Positions 16,565 to 25,752 of a stretch of 54,081 nucleotides of DNA are shown here, one piece after another. The stretch covers positions 1 to 54,081 of the forward strand of contig NZ_SOZA01000033.1 in assembly GCF_004519305.1 (NCBI RefSeq), given 5' to 3'. The notes beneath the pieces were generated by a model. The model was not told the DNA's origin. It saw nothing but the letters and a program-made list of their open reading frames with translations, and did no database searches. The number at the start of each line of letters is the position of its first letter. Positions within the stretch are counted from its first letter, which is position 1. The translations under genes and the position numbers were made by a program. Source of the stretch: Pseudomonas sp. RIT623 (GTDB lineage: Bacteria; Pseudomonadota; Gammaproteobacteria; Pseudomonadales; Pseudomonadaceae).

Positions 16565-16592
16565 TAAAGACAAAGGGGACGTCACGGTCCCC
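16565..16592 (-). terminator. Terminator of the metZ/SDR operon
   Basis: GGGGAC and GTCCCC form a 6-bp stem around a six-base loop, followed on the minus strand by TTTGTCTTT. It is 31 bp past the SDR stop codon. Confidence 0.65.
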
Positions 16593-16622
16593 TCTTGCAG
16601 CTTGAAGCTTGGAACTTGCCAC

Positions 16623-17396
16623 TCAGGCGTAGATCATCTTGCGGGTCATGCCGCCATCGACGACGAACTCCTGGCCGGTGACGAACCCCGCCTGGCGCGA
16701 CAGCAGCCACGCCACCAGTGCCGCGACATCCTCCACCGTCCCTACCCTGCCCGCCGGATGCTGGGCATGATCGGCTTCGGTCAGCGGTTCGGCACGACGC
16801 TGCGACGGATCACGAGTATCGATCCAGCCAGGACTGACAGCGTTGACGCGAATCTCCGGCCCCAGGCTCATGGCCAGGGCGTGGGTCAGGGCCACCAGGC
16901 CACCCTTGCTCGCCGCATAGGCCTCGGTGTCCGGTTCCGACTGCCGGGCGCGGGTGGACGTCAGGTTGACGATCGCCCCGCCATGGGCACGCAGGTAAGG
17001 GGCACAATGCTTGGCCAGCAACATCGGGCCATTGAGGTTGACCGCCAGCACACGGTTCCACTGTGCCAGCGACAGACTCTCGAGGGTCTGGTTGTGCGGG
17101 TTGGCGATCGCCGCGTTGCACACCAGGGCATCCAACCGGCCAAAGCGGCCCAGCACTTCGGACACCCCGGCACTGACCTGGGCCTCGTCGGCCACGTCCA
17201 TGCTGATGAACGAGGCATTGTCACCCAGCGCCTTGGCCACCGTGGGCCCACGCTGGCGGTCGAGGTCGCTGAGGACCACCTGCCAGCCTTCGCAGACCAG
17301 CCAGGCGGCGATGCCCAGGCCGATGCCGCGCGCGGCGCCGGTCACCAGGGCCACCCGACCGTTATGGTCCGGCTCGCCACCCTTCCAGTCGATCAC
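16623..17396 (-). CDS. Short-chain dehydrogenase/reductase (SDR) family oxidoreductase
   Basis: A 257-aa classical SDR. The nucleotide-binding motif TGAARGIG is near residue 20, NAAIAN in the middle, the catalytic Ser in NLTST, and Tyr-x3-Lys in AYAASKGG. The substrate is unknown. Its ATG overlaps the metZ stop by 4 nt (ATGA), so it is translated together with the last step of methionine precursor synthesis. The same linkage is, as I recall, conserved in P. aeruginosa. A role in sulfur metabolism is possible but not shown. Confidence 0.88.
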   Translation of the reverse strand: MIDWKGGEPDHNGRVALVTGAARGIGLGIAAWLVCEGWQVVLSDLDRQRGPTVAKALGDNASFISMDVADEAQVSAGVSEVLGRFGRLDALVCNAAIANPHNQTLESLSLAQWNRVLAVNLNGPMLLAKHCAPYLRAHGGAIVNLTSTRARQSEPDTEAYAASKGGLVALTHALAMSLGPEIRVNAVSPGWIDTRDPSQRRAEPLTEADHAQHPAGRVGTVEDVAALVAWLLSRQAGFVTGQEFVVDGGMTRKMIYA

Positions 17397-18604
17397 AGCG
17401 CCGCCAGGCCGCGCGCCAGGTCCGCCTGCAGGTCGGCCACGTCTTCGAGGCCGACCGCCACGCGCACCAGGCTGTCACGGATACCCGCCGCTTCACGCTC
17501 CTGCGGCGTCAGGCGGCCGTGGGAGGTGGTCGCCGGATGGGCGATGGTGGTCTTGCTGTCGCCCAGGTTGGTGGTGATCGAAATCACCCGGGTGGCGTCG
17601 ATGAAACGCCAGGCGCCTTCCTTGCCGCCCTTGACCTCGAAGCTGACCACCGCGCCGAAACCGCTCATCTGACGCTTGGCCAGTGCATGCTGCGGGTGGC
17701 TCGGCAGGCCGGCGTAGTGGACCTTCTCGATCCCGTCCTGCTGCTCGAGCCACTCGGCCAGCGCCTGGGCGCTCTCGCAGTGGGCGCGCATGCGCAGCTT
17801 GAGGGTCTCCAGGCCCTTGGTGAAGACCCAGGCGTTGAACGGGCTGAGGGTCGGGCCGGCGGTGCGCAGGAAGCCCACCACTTCCTTCATCTGCTCGCTG
17901 CGCCCGGCCACCACGCCCCCCATGCAACGGCCCTGGCCGTCGATGAACTTGGTCGCCGAGTGGAACACGATGTCGGCACCGAGTTTGAGCGGTTGCTGCA
18001 AGGCCGGGGTGCTGAAGCAGTTGTCCACCACCAGCAGCGCGCCACGGGCATGGGCGATTTCGGCCAGGGCGCTGATATCCACCAGCTCGGCCAGCGGATT
18101 GGACGGCGACTCGACAATCAACAGCTTGGTATTGGCCTTGATGGCCTTTTCCCAACCGCCCAGGTCGACCAGCGGCACGTAGTCCACCTGCACGCCGAAG
18201 CGCTTGAAGTATTTTTCGAACAGGCTGATGGTCGAGCCGAACACGCTCTGCGACACCAGCACATGGTCACCGGCGCTGCACAGCGACATGACCACGGCGA
18301 GGATCGCCGCCATGCCGGTGGAGGTCGCCACGGCCTGCTCGGCACCTTCCATGGCTGCCAGGCGCTCTTCGAAGGCGCGCACGGTGGGGTTGGTATAGCG
18401 CGAGTAGACGTTGCCCGGCGTTTCGCCGGCAAAACGCGCGGCGGCGTCGGCGGCCGTGCGGAAGACATAGCTGGAGGTCAGGAACAGCGCTTCGCTGTGC
18501 TCGGCCTCCGGTGTACGGTTCTGACCGGCGCGCACCGCCAGGGTGTCGAAGCCGACACCCTCGAGGTCACTGTCCAGTCGACCGGCATCCCATTGATCGG
18601 TCAT
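17393..18604 (-). CDS. metZ: O-succinylhomoserine sulfhydrylase MetZ
   Basis: A 403-aa PLP enzyme of the Cys/Met metabolism family that makes homocysteine directly from O-succinylhomoserine and sulfide. The PLP lysine lies in HSATKFIDGQGR. SRYTNPTVRAFEERLAAMEG near the N-terminus and LVIDNC-like LLVVDNCFSTP are family blocks. MetB and O-acetylhomoserine sulfhydrylase are close relatives; the purF-metZ-SDR order is that of Pseudomonas metZ. The start lies 15 nt after the purF stop, so the two are probably one transcript. Confidence 0.93.
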   Translation of the reverse strand: MTDQWDAGRLDSDLEGVGFDTLAVRAGQNRTPEAEHSEALFLTSSYVFRTAADAAARFAGETPGNVYSRYTNPTVRAFEERLAAMEGAEQAVATSTGMAAILAVVMSLCSAGDHVLVSQSVFGSTISLFEKYFKRFGVQVDYVPLVDLGGWEKAIKANTKLLIVESPSNPLAELVDISALAEIAHARGALLVVDNCFSTPALQQPLKLGADIVFHSATKFIDGQGRCMGGVVAGRSEQMKEVVGFLRTAGPTLSPFNAWVFTKGLETLKLRMRAHCESAQALAEWLEQQDGIEKVHYAGLPSHPQHALAKRQMSGFGAVVSFEVKGGKEGAWRFIDATRVISITTNLGDSKTTIAHPATTSHGRLTPQEREAAGIRDSLVRVAVGLEDVADLQADLARGLAAL

Positions 18605-18619
18605 GCCGTCGCTCCCAAA

Positions 18620-20125
18620 TCAGTTGTTGTACAGGTCGATGATCGCGCTGACGGCCTGGTTCTTCACCTTGGCCAGGTCGTTGCGAGCCTGCTCGATACG
18701 CTCGAGGTAGGCTTCGTCGATATCGCCGGTGACGTACTCACCGTTGAACACCGCGCAATCGAAGTTTTCGATCTTGATCTTGCCGCCACCGACCGAGTCG
18801 ATGAGGTCCGGCAGGTCCTGGTAGACCAGCCAGTCGGCGCCGATCAACTCGGCCACCTGTTCGGTGGTGCGGTTGTGGGCGATCAGTTCGTGTGCACTCG
18901 GCATGTCGATGCCGTAGACGTTGGGGTAGCGTACCGCAGGGGCCGCGGAGCAGAAGTAGACGTTCTTCGCGCCGGCTTCGCGAGCCATCTGGATGATCTG
19001 CTTGCAGGTGGTGCCGCGCACGATCGAGTCGTCCACCAGCATCACGTTCTTGCCACGGAACTCCAGTTCGATGGCGTTGAGCTTCTGGCGTACCGATTTC
19101 TTGCGCGCGGCCTGGCCGGGCATGATGAAGGTCCGGCCGATGTAGCGGTTCTTGACGAAGCCTTCGCGGAACTTCACGCCCAGGTGGTTGGCCAGTTCAA
19201 GGGCGGCGGTGCGGCTGGTGTCGGGGATCGGGATGACCACGTCGATGTCGTGGTCCGGGCGCTCGCGCTGGATCTTCTCGGCCAGCTTCTCGCCCATGCG
19301 CAGGCGCGCCTTGTATACCGAGACGCCGTCGATGATCGAGTCCGGGCGCGCCAGGTAAACGTGCTCGAAGATGCACGGCTGCAGTTTCGGGCTTTGCGCG
19401 CACTGCTTGGTGAACAGCTGGCCTTCTTCGGTGATGTAGACCGCCTCGCCCGGCGCCAGGTCGCGGATCAGGGTGAAGCCGAGCACGTCCAGGGCCACGC
19501 TTTCCGAGGCGATCATGTACTCGACGCCTTCGTCGGTGTGACGCTGGCCGAACACCACCGGGCGGATACCGTTGGGGTCGCGGAAGCCGACGATGCCGTA
19601 GCCGGTGATCATCGCCACCACCGCGTAGCCGCCGACGCAGCGGCTGTGCACGTGGGAAACCGCAGCGAACACGTCTTCCTCGGTCGGCTGCAGCTTGCCC
19701 CGTACCGCCAGCTCATGGGCGAACACGTTCAGCAGCACTTCGGAGTCAGAGTTGGTGTTGACATGGCGCAGGTCGGACTCGTAGATCTCCTTGGCCAACT
19801 GCTCGACGTTGGTCAGGTTGCCGTTATGCGCCAGGGTGATGCCGTATGGCGAGTTGACGTAGAACGGCTGGGCCTCGGCCGAGGTCGAGCTGCCGGCGGT
19901 CGGGTAACGCACATGGCCGATGCCGATGCTGCCCACCAGGCGCTGCATGTGGCGCTGCTGGAAGACGTCGCGCACCAGGCCGTTATCCTTGCGCAGGAAC
20001 AACCGGCCGTCGTGGCTGGTCACGATACCGGCAGCGTCCTGGCCGCGGTGCTGGAGCACGGTTAGCGCGTCATACAGCGCCTGATTGACGTTCGACTTAC
20101 CGACGATACCGACGATGCCACACAT
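18620..20125 (-). CDS. purF: Amidophosphoribosyltransferase PurF
   Basis: This enzyme catalyses the first committed step of purine synthesis: PRPP plus glutamine gives phosphoribosylamine. The 501-aa protein starts MCGIVGIVG at ATG 20125, so Cys2 becomes the N-terminal glutaminase nucleophile once Met is removed; the upstream in-frame ATG at 20134 would block this. The PRPP-binding motif VMLVDDSIVRGTT lies near residue 365. It is followed closely by metZ and preceded by cvpA with a 42-nt gap, a well-conserved cluster. Confidence 0.97.
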   Translation of the reverse strand: MCGIVGIVGKSNVNQALYDALTVLQHRGQDAAGIVTSHDGRLFLRKDNGLVRDVFQQRHMQRLVGSIGIGHVRYPTAGSSTSAEAQPFYVNSPYGITLAHNGNLTNVEQLAKEIYESDLRHVNTNSDSEVLLNVFAHELAVRGKLQPTEEDVFAAVSHVHSRCVGGYAVVAMITGYGIVGFRDPNGIRPVVFGQRHTDEGVEYMIASESVALDVLGFTLIRDLAPGEAVYITEEGQLFTKQCAQSPKLQPCIFEHVYLARPDSIIDGVSVYKARLRMGEKLAEKIQRERPDHDIDVVIPIPDTSRTAALELANHLGVKFREGFVKNRYIGRTFIMPGQAARKKSVRQKLNAIELEFRGKNVMLVDDSIVRGTTCKQIIQMAREAGAKNVYFCSAAPAVRYPNVYGIDMPSAHELIAHNRTTEQVAELIGADWLVYQDLPDLIDSVGGGKIKIENFDCAVFNGEYVTGDIDEAYLERIEQARNDLAKVKNQAVSAIIDLYNN

Positions 20126-20167
20126 GCGACGCAACCCCTACTTTGATGAAACTTGAGTGAAAAGCGC

Positions 20168-20722
20168 TCAGGGCCGGGTAGGTCCGAGCAGCTGTTCCTT
20201 GAACGGAAGGTCAACGGGTGCGCTGACCCCACTGGACATCCACTGGCCGGTGAACCCCAGTATGAGGTTTTTCGACCAGTCGGCTACCAATAGAAATTGT
20301 GGTATCAGGCGTGATTCCTGCCACCACGGATCCTGCTGTACCGGCCCCAGGCTCAGCAGCCCGACGGCCACCACCACCAGCAGGGCCCCGCGCGCGGCGC
20401 CGAAGGCCATGCCGAGAAAGCGGTCGGTGCCGGACAGCCCGGTCACGCGAATCAGCTCGCCGATAAGGAAGTTGAGCATCGCCCCCACCAGCAAGGTGGC
20501 GACGAACAGTATGGCGCAGCCGGCAATGACCCGCGCGGAAGGGGTCTGGATATAGCTTTCCAGGTACTGTGAAAGCGACCCGCCGAACATCCAGGCCACC
20601 GCGCCGGCGACTATCCAGATGAGCAGGGACAAGGCTTCCTTGACGAAGCCGCGCTTGAGACTGATCAGTGATGAAATGGCGACGATCGCGATGATCGCCC
20701 AATCAACCCAGGTAAATGCCAC
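20168..20722 (-). CDS. cvpA: CvpA family membrane protein
   Basis: A 184-aa inner-membrane protein with four hydrophobic segments (about residues 5-20, 28-48, 65-88 and 102-125). It is the CvpA family, first described as needed for colicin V production and later linked to envelope stress tolerance. The GFVKEALSLLIWIVAGAVAW block is characteristic. It sits immediately before purF, as in many proteobacteria. Confidence 0.93.
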   Translation of the reverse strand: MAFTWVDWAIIAIVAISSLISLKRGFVKEALSLLIWIVAGAVAWMFGGSLSQYLESYIQTPSARVIAGCAILFVATLLVGAMLNFLIGELIRVTGLSGTDRFLGMAFGAARGALLVVVAVGLLSLGPVQQDPWWQESRLIPQFLLVADWSKNLILGFTGQWMSSGVSAPVDLPFKEQLLGPTRP

Positions 20723-20890
20723 GGTGCTGCCTGCCGACGTTTGAGGCGGCGCATTTTACCAGAGCAAGGGGGGTTGAGGTAAGCGGAATGTCAGGAGTTT
20801 GAAGGGCTGCAGGCTGACTCTGGGGACAGTTTTACCGACTAGAAAAACCCTCGCGGGGCAATCCCACGCCTGCAAAATCCTACGCGCGCT

Positions 20891-21006
20891 TGTAGGAGCG
20901 GCCTTGTGTCGCGAAAGGGCTGCGCAGCAGCCCCGGCAATTTCTGCTTTGGCACTGAAATCCTGGGGCTACCCTGCAGCCTTTCGCGACACAAGGCCGCG
21001 CCTACA
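20891..21006. repeat. Paired inverted REP elements (subtype with CTGGGGCT core)
   Basis: TGTAGGAGCGGCCTTGTGTC at 20891 and its inverted copy ending at 21006 flank a core containing GCTGCGCAGCAGC and ATCCTGGGGCTACCCTGCAG. The core matches that of the pair at 48392-48505. It fills most of the 314-bp gap between the SPOR gene and cvpA. Nothing else was recognised in that gap. Confidence 0.85.
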
Positions 21007-21035
21007 GGGGGGACGTGCATTTCCCGCGATAGGCG

Positions 21036-21668
21036 TCAGCCACGCTCGGGCTGGAACCGCACCACGAAACCTTTCAGATTGTGCTGGCGATTGATCACGT
21101 CACGCAGCCGCTCAGCCTCGGCGCGCTCGATCAAGGGCCCGACGAACACCCGGTTCATGCCATCGGCCGAGCGGATGTAAGCGTTGTAGCCCTGGCTGCG
21201 CAGGGTTTTCTGCAAGGTGTCGGCACCGGCGCGGTTGGACAGGCTGGCCAACTGGATCGACCAGCTCACCGGCAAGCCGTTGACGTCGATCTTCGCTGGC
21301 ACCGTCGGTTTGGCGGCTGGCGCGCTGGCCACCGGGGCCGGCGCAGTCTTGGGCGCAGGCGCTGGCGCCTGAACCTGGGGCTTGGCCGCCGATGGCGACG
21401 GGGCAATCGGCTGGCTGGGCGTGGCCACTGGCGCGCTGGATTCCTCGACCACCACCGGTTCGGGCAATGGCTGCGGCTCGGGCACCGCCACCGGCTCCAC
21501 CTGCACCTGCGGCAGGCTCGGCATGGCCGGCGCTTGCGGCGCCTCGACGCGCACCTGGCGCATCTCGTCCTCGCGGGTGAACAGCATCGGCAGGAAGATC
21601 ACCGCCAGCGCCACCAGCACCAGCGCACCGACCATGCGCTGTTTCATCCCTTTATCCAGCACTGCCAT
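21036..21668 (-). CDS. SPOR-domain membrane protein (DedD-like)
   Basis: A 210-aa bitopic protein. Residues 1-12 are cytoplasmic, about 13-31 are a membrane helix (VGALVLVALAVIFLPML), a long Pro/Ala-rich linker follows (about 35-125), and the last 80 residues are a SPOR domain (SWSIQLASLSNRAGADTLQ, then RVFVGPLIERAEAERL). SPOR domains bind glycan strands lacking stem peptides at the division septum, so a role in cell division is likely. The start overlaps the folC 3' end by 17 nt. The domain layout and the folC-cvpA position match DedD. Confidence 0.9.
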   Translation of the reverse strand: MAVLDKGMKQRMVGALVLVALAVIFLPMLFTREDEMRQVRVEAPQAPAMPSLPQVQVEPVAVPEPQPLPEPVVVEESSAPVATPSQPIAPSPSAAKPQVQAPAPAPKTAPAPVASAPAAKPTVPAKIDVNGLPVSWSIQLASLSNRAGADTLQKTLRSQGYNAYIRSADGMNRVFVGPLIERAEAERLRDVINRQHNLKGFVVRFQPERG

Positions 21669-22962
21669 CTACTCCATCCTCTGGGACCTGCCGCTCGAGC
21701 CAGGCCAAGGCCTCGCCGACGCAGAAAAACGAACCGAACAGCAGGATCTGGTCATCCGCCGTCGCCTGCGCGCACTGCCCTTCGAGCGCAGCAGCAACAC
21801 TGGCGTAAGACTTCACCGGCGCCCCGAGGTTCGTCAAGGCATCCGCCAGTTCCGCGGCCGGGCGGCTGCGCGGCGTGTGCAGCGGCGCCACCGCCCAGTC
21901 GGCGACCTGACCGCGCAGCGGCGCAAGCACGCCGGCCAGGTCCTTGTCGGCCAACAGGCCGAAGACCGCCAGGCGTCGCCCCCTCACCGGGCGCGCAGCC
22001 AGGCGACGGGCCAGGTACTCGGCGGCGTGAGGGTTATGGCCGACATCCAGCAACAACTCCACACGCCTGCCCTGGAGCAGCAGCTCACGTCGATCGAGAC
22101 GGCCGGTGATACGGGTATCCAGCAAAGCCTGACAAACCTTGCCGGCATCCCACGCTAGCCCCATCAGCAGGAAGGCCTGCAAGGCCAAGGCGGCATTCTC
22201 CATGGGCAGGTCGAGCAACGGCATGTCACGCAGCTCAACGGGCGAACCGTCGAGCTGGCGACCACGCCAATGCCAGTGGTCAACGCTGCTATCCAGGTCG
22301 AAATCACGTCCACGCAGGAACAACGGGCAATCCAGCTCGCGCACCTTGTCCAGCAAGGGTTGCGGAGGATCCAGGTCGCCACACAGGGCCGGCTTGCCGG
22401 CGCGGAAGATCCCGGCCTTCTCGAACGCCACCGATTCACGGGTGTCGCCCAGATAATCGGTGTGATCGACGCCGATGCTGGTGACCAGCGAAATATCGGC
22501 ATCCACCAGGTTGACCGCATCCAGCCGGCCACCCAGGCCGACCTCGAGCACCACGGCATCCAGCGCCGCCTGCCTGAACAGCCAGAACGCCGCCAGGGTG
22601 CCCATTTCGAAATAAGTCAGCGAAATCTCGCCCCGCGCCGCCTCGACGGCGGCGAAGGCCTGGCACAGCTGCTCATCGCTGGCCTCGGCGCCATCGAGCA
22701 GTACCCGCTCGTTGTAGCGCAGCAGGTGCGGCGAGCTGTAGACCCCGACCTTGAGCCCCTGGGCACGCAACAACGCGGCGACGAAGGCACAGGTCGAACC
22801 CTTGCCGTTGGTGCCGGTCACCGTGACCACACGGGGCGCCAGCGTGCCCAGGCCCAGGCGCGCAAGCACCTGTCGCGAACGCTCCAGGCCCATGTCGATG
22901 GCCGAAGGGTGCAGTTGTTCGAGGTAGGCGAGCCAGTCGCCCAAGGTGCGCTGGTTCATCAC
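21652..22962 (-). CDS. folC: Bifunctional dihydrofolate/folylpolyglutamate synthase FolC
   Basis: A 436-aa ATP-dependent ligase that adds Glu to dihydropteroate and then to folates. The P-loop VTGTNGKGSTCAF is near residue 47. YFEMGTLAAFWLF and SIGVDHTDYLGDT are Mur-ligase-type blocks, and LLDVGHNPHAAEYLA is in the C-terminal domain. The start overlaps the accD stop by 4 nt, and the end overlaps the SPOR gene, which indicates coupled translation. Confidence 0.96.
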   Translation of the reverse strand: MMNQRTLGDWLAYLEQLHPSAIDMGLERSRQVLARLGLGTLAPRVVTVTGTNGKGSTCAFVAALLRAQGLKVGVYSSPHLLRYNERVLLDGAEASDEQLCQAFAAVEAARGEISLTYFEMGTLAAFWLFRQAALDAVVLEVGLGGRLDAVNLVDADISLVTSIGVDHTDYLGDTRESVAFEKAGIFRAGKPALCGDLDPPQPLLDKVRELDCPLFLRGRDFDLDSSVDHWHWRGRQLDGSPVELRDMPLLDLPMENAALALQAFLLMGLAWDAGKVCQALLDTRITGRLDRRELLLQGRRVELLLDVGHNPHAAEYLARRLAARPVRGRRLAVFGLLADKDLAGVLAPLRGQVADWAVAPLHTPRSRPAAELADALTNLGAPVKSYASVAAALEGQCAQATADDQILLFGSFFCVGEALAWLERQVPEDGVDGSAG

Positions 22963-23852
22963 GCGACCGCGGCGACCTCTTTGGCCGCTTCCGGCGTGGC
23001 CTGGCCGGTCATTTGCGCCAGCAGGCGAGCCAGGCGCGGACGCAGCTCTTCACGAGAGATGATCAGGTCGATGGCGCCGTGTTCCAGCAGGAACTCGCTG
23101 CGCTGGAAGCCTTCCGGCAGTTTTTCGCGCACGGTCTGCTCGATCACCCGTGGGCCGGCGAAGCCGATCAGCGCCTTGGGTTCGCCGACGATCACGTCGC
23201 CGAGCATCGCCAGGCTGGCGGACACACCGCCGTAGACCGGGTCGGTCAGCACCGAGATGAACGGGATGCCTTCTTCACGCAGGCGCGCCAGCACCGCGGA
23301 GGTCTTGGCCATCTGCATCAGCGAGATCAGTGCTTCCTGCATGCGCGCGCCACCGGAGGCGGAGAAGCAGACCATCGGGCAACGGTGCTCCAGCGCGTAG
23401 TTGGCCGCACGCACGAAGCGCTCACCTACGATGGCGCCCATGGAACCGCCCATGAAGGAGAACTCGAAGGCGCTGACCACGATCGGCATGCCCATCAGGG
23501 TACCGCTCATGGAGATCAGCGCGTCTTTCTCGCCGGTCTGCTTCTGCGCGGCGGTCAGGCGATCCTTGTACTTCTTGCCGTCGCGGAACTTCAGGCGGTC
23601 GACTGGTTCCAGGTCGGCACCCAGTTCGGCGCGGCCTTCGGCATCGAGGAAGATGTCGATACGCGCACGTGCGCCGATGCGCATGTGGTGGTTGCACTTG
23701 GGGCAGACGTCGAGGGTCTTTTCCAGCTCCGGACGATACAGCACGGCCTCGCAGGACGGACACTTGTGCCACAGCCCTTCCGGCACCGAGCTCTTCTTCA
23801 CCTCGGAACGCATGATCGAAGGGATCAGTTTGTCTACCAACCAGTTGCTCAT
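22959..23852 (-). CDS. accD: Acetyl-CoA carboxylase carboxyltransferase beta subunit AccD
   Basis: A 297-aa subunit that, with AccA, transfers the carboxyl group from biotin to acetyl-CoA in the first step of fatty acid synthesis. The N-terminal zinc ribbon has four Cys (CPSC, then CPKC 15 residues later). The crotonase-like core contains GGSMGAIVGERFVRA and SASGGARMQEALISLMQM. The 218-bp gap to trpF (23853-24070) holds no gene I can support. Confidence 0.97.
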   Translation of the reverse strand: MSNWLVDKLIPSIMRSEVKKSSVPEGLWHKCPSCEAVLYRPELEKTLDVCPKCNHHMRIGARARIDIFLDAEGRAELGADLEPVDRLKFRDGKKYKDRLTAAQKQTGEKDALISMSGTLMGMPIVVSAFEFSFMGGSMGAIVGERFVRAANYALEHRCPMVCFSASGGARMQEALISLMQMAKTSAVLARLREEGIPFISVLTDPVYGGVSASLAMLGDVIVGEPKALIGFAGPRVIEQTVREKLPEGFQRSEFLLEHGAIDLIISREELRPRLARLLAQMTGQATPEAAKEVAAVA

Positions 23853-24070
23853 GCTTGCTTTCTCCAGTATTGGCCGGGGGACCCTGACGGCCCTGCCCTG
23901 CCCTTGAGCTCAAATTCTTGTGTAAAGCGACGATGGGCCGGCCATGGCCTCGCCATGCACCGCCCCACCTTCAATTTTTCCCCAGCCTGCCCCGCGCACT
24001 GGCGCGGCCTGGCAGCACCGGGCTGCGAAAGTTATGGACGATGGCGCGCGGCCAGCCGTCACATCCGCGT

Positions 24071-24691
24071 TCACGCCTGCTTCACCGCCTGCATGAAGGC
24101 CTCGATCTTCGCCGCGTCCTTGATGCCCTTGGCCTGTTCCACTCCGCCGCTGACATCCACCGCGTAGGGGCGCACCTGGCGAATGGCCTGGGCGACGTTG
24201 TCCGCCGACAGGCCACCGGCAAGGATGATCGGCTTGCTCAGGCGCTGCGGAATCAGTGACCAGTCGAAGGCTTCGCCGGTCCCCCCCGGCACACCTGGCA
24301 CATAAGCATCCAGAAGGATGCCACGGGCGCCGGCGTAATGTCGGCAGGCGGCTTCCAGGTCATCCCCGGGACGCACCCGCAGGGCCTTGATCCAAGGACG
24401 GTGGTAGCCCTCGCAATCGGCCGGAGCCTCATCGCCGTGGAACTGTAGCAGGTCCAGGGAAACCACCTCGAGGATCTCGTTAAGCTCGCAACGCGATGCG
24501 TTGACGAACAAACCAACGGTGGTCACGAACGGCGGCAGCGCGTCGATGATCGCCCGCGCCTGGCGCACGTCCACCGCCCGCGGGCTTTTCGCATAGAAGA
24601 CGAAACCGAGGGCGTCGGCGCCGGCCTCGACCGCGGCCAGGGCATCCTCGATGCGGGTAATCCCGCAGATCTTGCTGCGAACGTTGCTCAT
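24071..24691 (-). CDS. trpF: Phosphoribosylanthranilate isomerase TrpF
   Basis: A 206-aa TIM-barrel enzyme of tryptophan synthesis. The N-terminal KICGITRIEDA carries the catalytic Cys, LLQFHGDE follows, and LAGGLSADNV and DVSGGVE near the C-terminus bind phosphate. The internal ATG 24691 gives the usual length and starts just before the KICG strand. The frame also opens at 24736, but that adds 15 residues without family support. Confidence 0.95.
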   Translation of the reverse strand: MSNVRSKICGITRIEDALAAVEAGADALGFVFYAKSPRAVDVRQARAIIDALPPFVTTVGLFVNASRCELNEILEVVSLDLLQFHGDEAPADCEGYHRPWIKALRVRPGDDLEAACRHYAGARGILLDAYVPGVPGGTGEAFDWSLIPQRLSKPIILAGGLSADNVAQAIRQVRPYAVDVSGGVEQAKGIKDAAKIEAFMQAVKQA

Positions 24692-24751
24692 GGGCGGCGA
24701 ACCTTGGTTGATCGGTGAAAGCGTCGATGGTAGCAAATGCGCCTTGCCCCG

Positions 24752-25606
24752 TCAGTGCGCCAGCGCCTCGTAGCCGGTAAGAAAGTGTGGGCCGATGTAA
24801 CGCTGCGGCAAGGCGTACTCCTCGGGGTACTCCACCTGCACCAGGTACAGGCCATAGGGGTGCGCGGTGACCCCGCCCTCACGGCGGTTGCGCCCCTCGA
24901 GCACTTCGCGGGCCCATTCCACCGGACGCTCGCCGGCACCGATGGTCATCAGCACGCCGGCGATGTTGCGCACCATGTGGTGCAGGAACGCCGTGGCCCG
25001 CACATCGAGCACGATCATCTGGCCATGGCGGGAGACGCGCAGGTGGTGGATATGCTTGATCGGCGACTTGGCCTGGCACTGGCTGGCGCGGAAGGCACTG
25101 AAGTCGTGAGTCCCCAACAGGTACTGCGCCGCCATGGCCATGCGCTCGACATCCAGTGGCCGGTGGTTCCAGGTCACCTCCTCGGCCAGGTGCGCCGGGC
25201 GGATCGGATCGTTATAGATCACATAGCGGTAGCGCCGCGCACAGGCCTTGAAGCGAGCATGGAAATGCGCCGGCATGGGCGTGGCCCAGACCACGCTGAT
25301 GTCGTGGGGCAGGTTGTAATTGGTGCCCAGGGTCCAGGCGCGCTGGTCACGCACGGCACGGGTATCGAAATGCACGATCTGCCCGCAGCCGTGCACGCCA
25401 GCGTCGGTGCGCCCAGCGCAGATCACGCTGATCGGCTCGTCGGCGACCTTCGACAGCGCCTGCTCCAGCGCCTGCTGGACGCTGGGCACGCCACTGGCCT
25501 GGCGCTGCCAGCCGCGATAGCGCGAACCTTTGTATTCCACGCCCAGGGCGATGCGAGTGTAGCCTTCGGCCGCCGATTCGGCGGCGGCGGTGTCGATGAT
25601 GTCCAA
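24752..25606 (-). CDS. truA: tRNA pseudouridine(38-40) synthase TruA
   Basis: A 284-aa enzyme that makes pseudouridine in the anticodon stem-loop of many tRNAs. The catalytic Asp is in CAGRTDAGVHG; RIALGVEYKGSRYRGWQ begins the fold and LHHMVRNIAGVL is a C-terminal block. The frame is open from ATG 25744, but residues before LDIIDTAAAES look non-coding. The TTG at 25606 with AGG upstream gives the usual family length, so I use it as a non-ATG start. Confidence 0.9.
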   Translation of the reverse strand: MDIIDTAAAESAAEGYTRIALGVEYKGSRYRGWQRQASGVPSVQQALEQALSKVADEPISVICAGRTDAGVHGCGQIVHFDTRAVRDQRAWTLGTNYNLPHDISVVWATPMPAHFHARFKACARRYRYVIYNDPIRPAHLAEEVTWNHRPLDVERMAMAAQYLLGTHDFSAFRASQCQAKSPIKHIHHLRVSRHGQMIVLDVRATAFLHHMVRNIAGVLMTIGAGERPVEWAREVLEGRNRREGGVTAHPYGLYLVQVEYPEEYALPQRYIGPHFLTGYEALAH

Positions 25607-25675
25607 GGGCGGGCAACCTGATGATGTAACCAAAGGCGCGCAGTATAACGACAAACCGCGCCAGGGCCGAAACGA

Positions 25676-25737
25676 TCGCGGGGCAAGCCGCCCCCACAAG
25701 CTCTTCGATGAGCTGTGGGGGCGGGCTTGCCCCGCGA
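25676..25737. repeat. Long REP-type hairpin between fimV and truA
   Basis: TCGCGGGGCAAGC, a GCCCCCACA inner stem and the mirrored right half form a near-perfect 62-bp palindrome with one mismatch and one bulge. It is a P. putida-like REP unit paired with itself and could also end transcription of fimV. A single related half-unit (GAGCGGGCTTGCCCCGCGAT) occurs at 40004-40023. Confidence 0.8.
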
Positions 25738-25752
25738 GCTTCAACGTCGATC

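Noticed and set aside
17519..20065. 848-codon open frame opposite metZ and purF
   Set aside because: It spans two unrelated, well-identified genes and their spacer on the other strand, and its translation is rich in His/Gln/Val as expected of a shadow.
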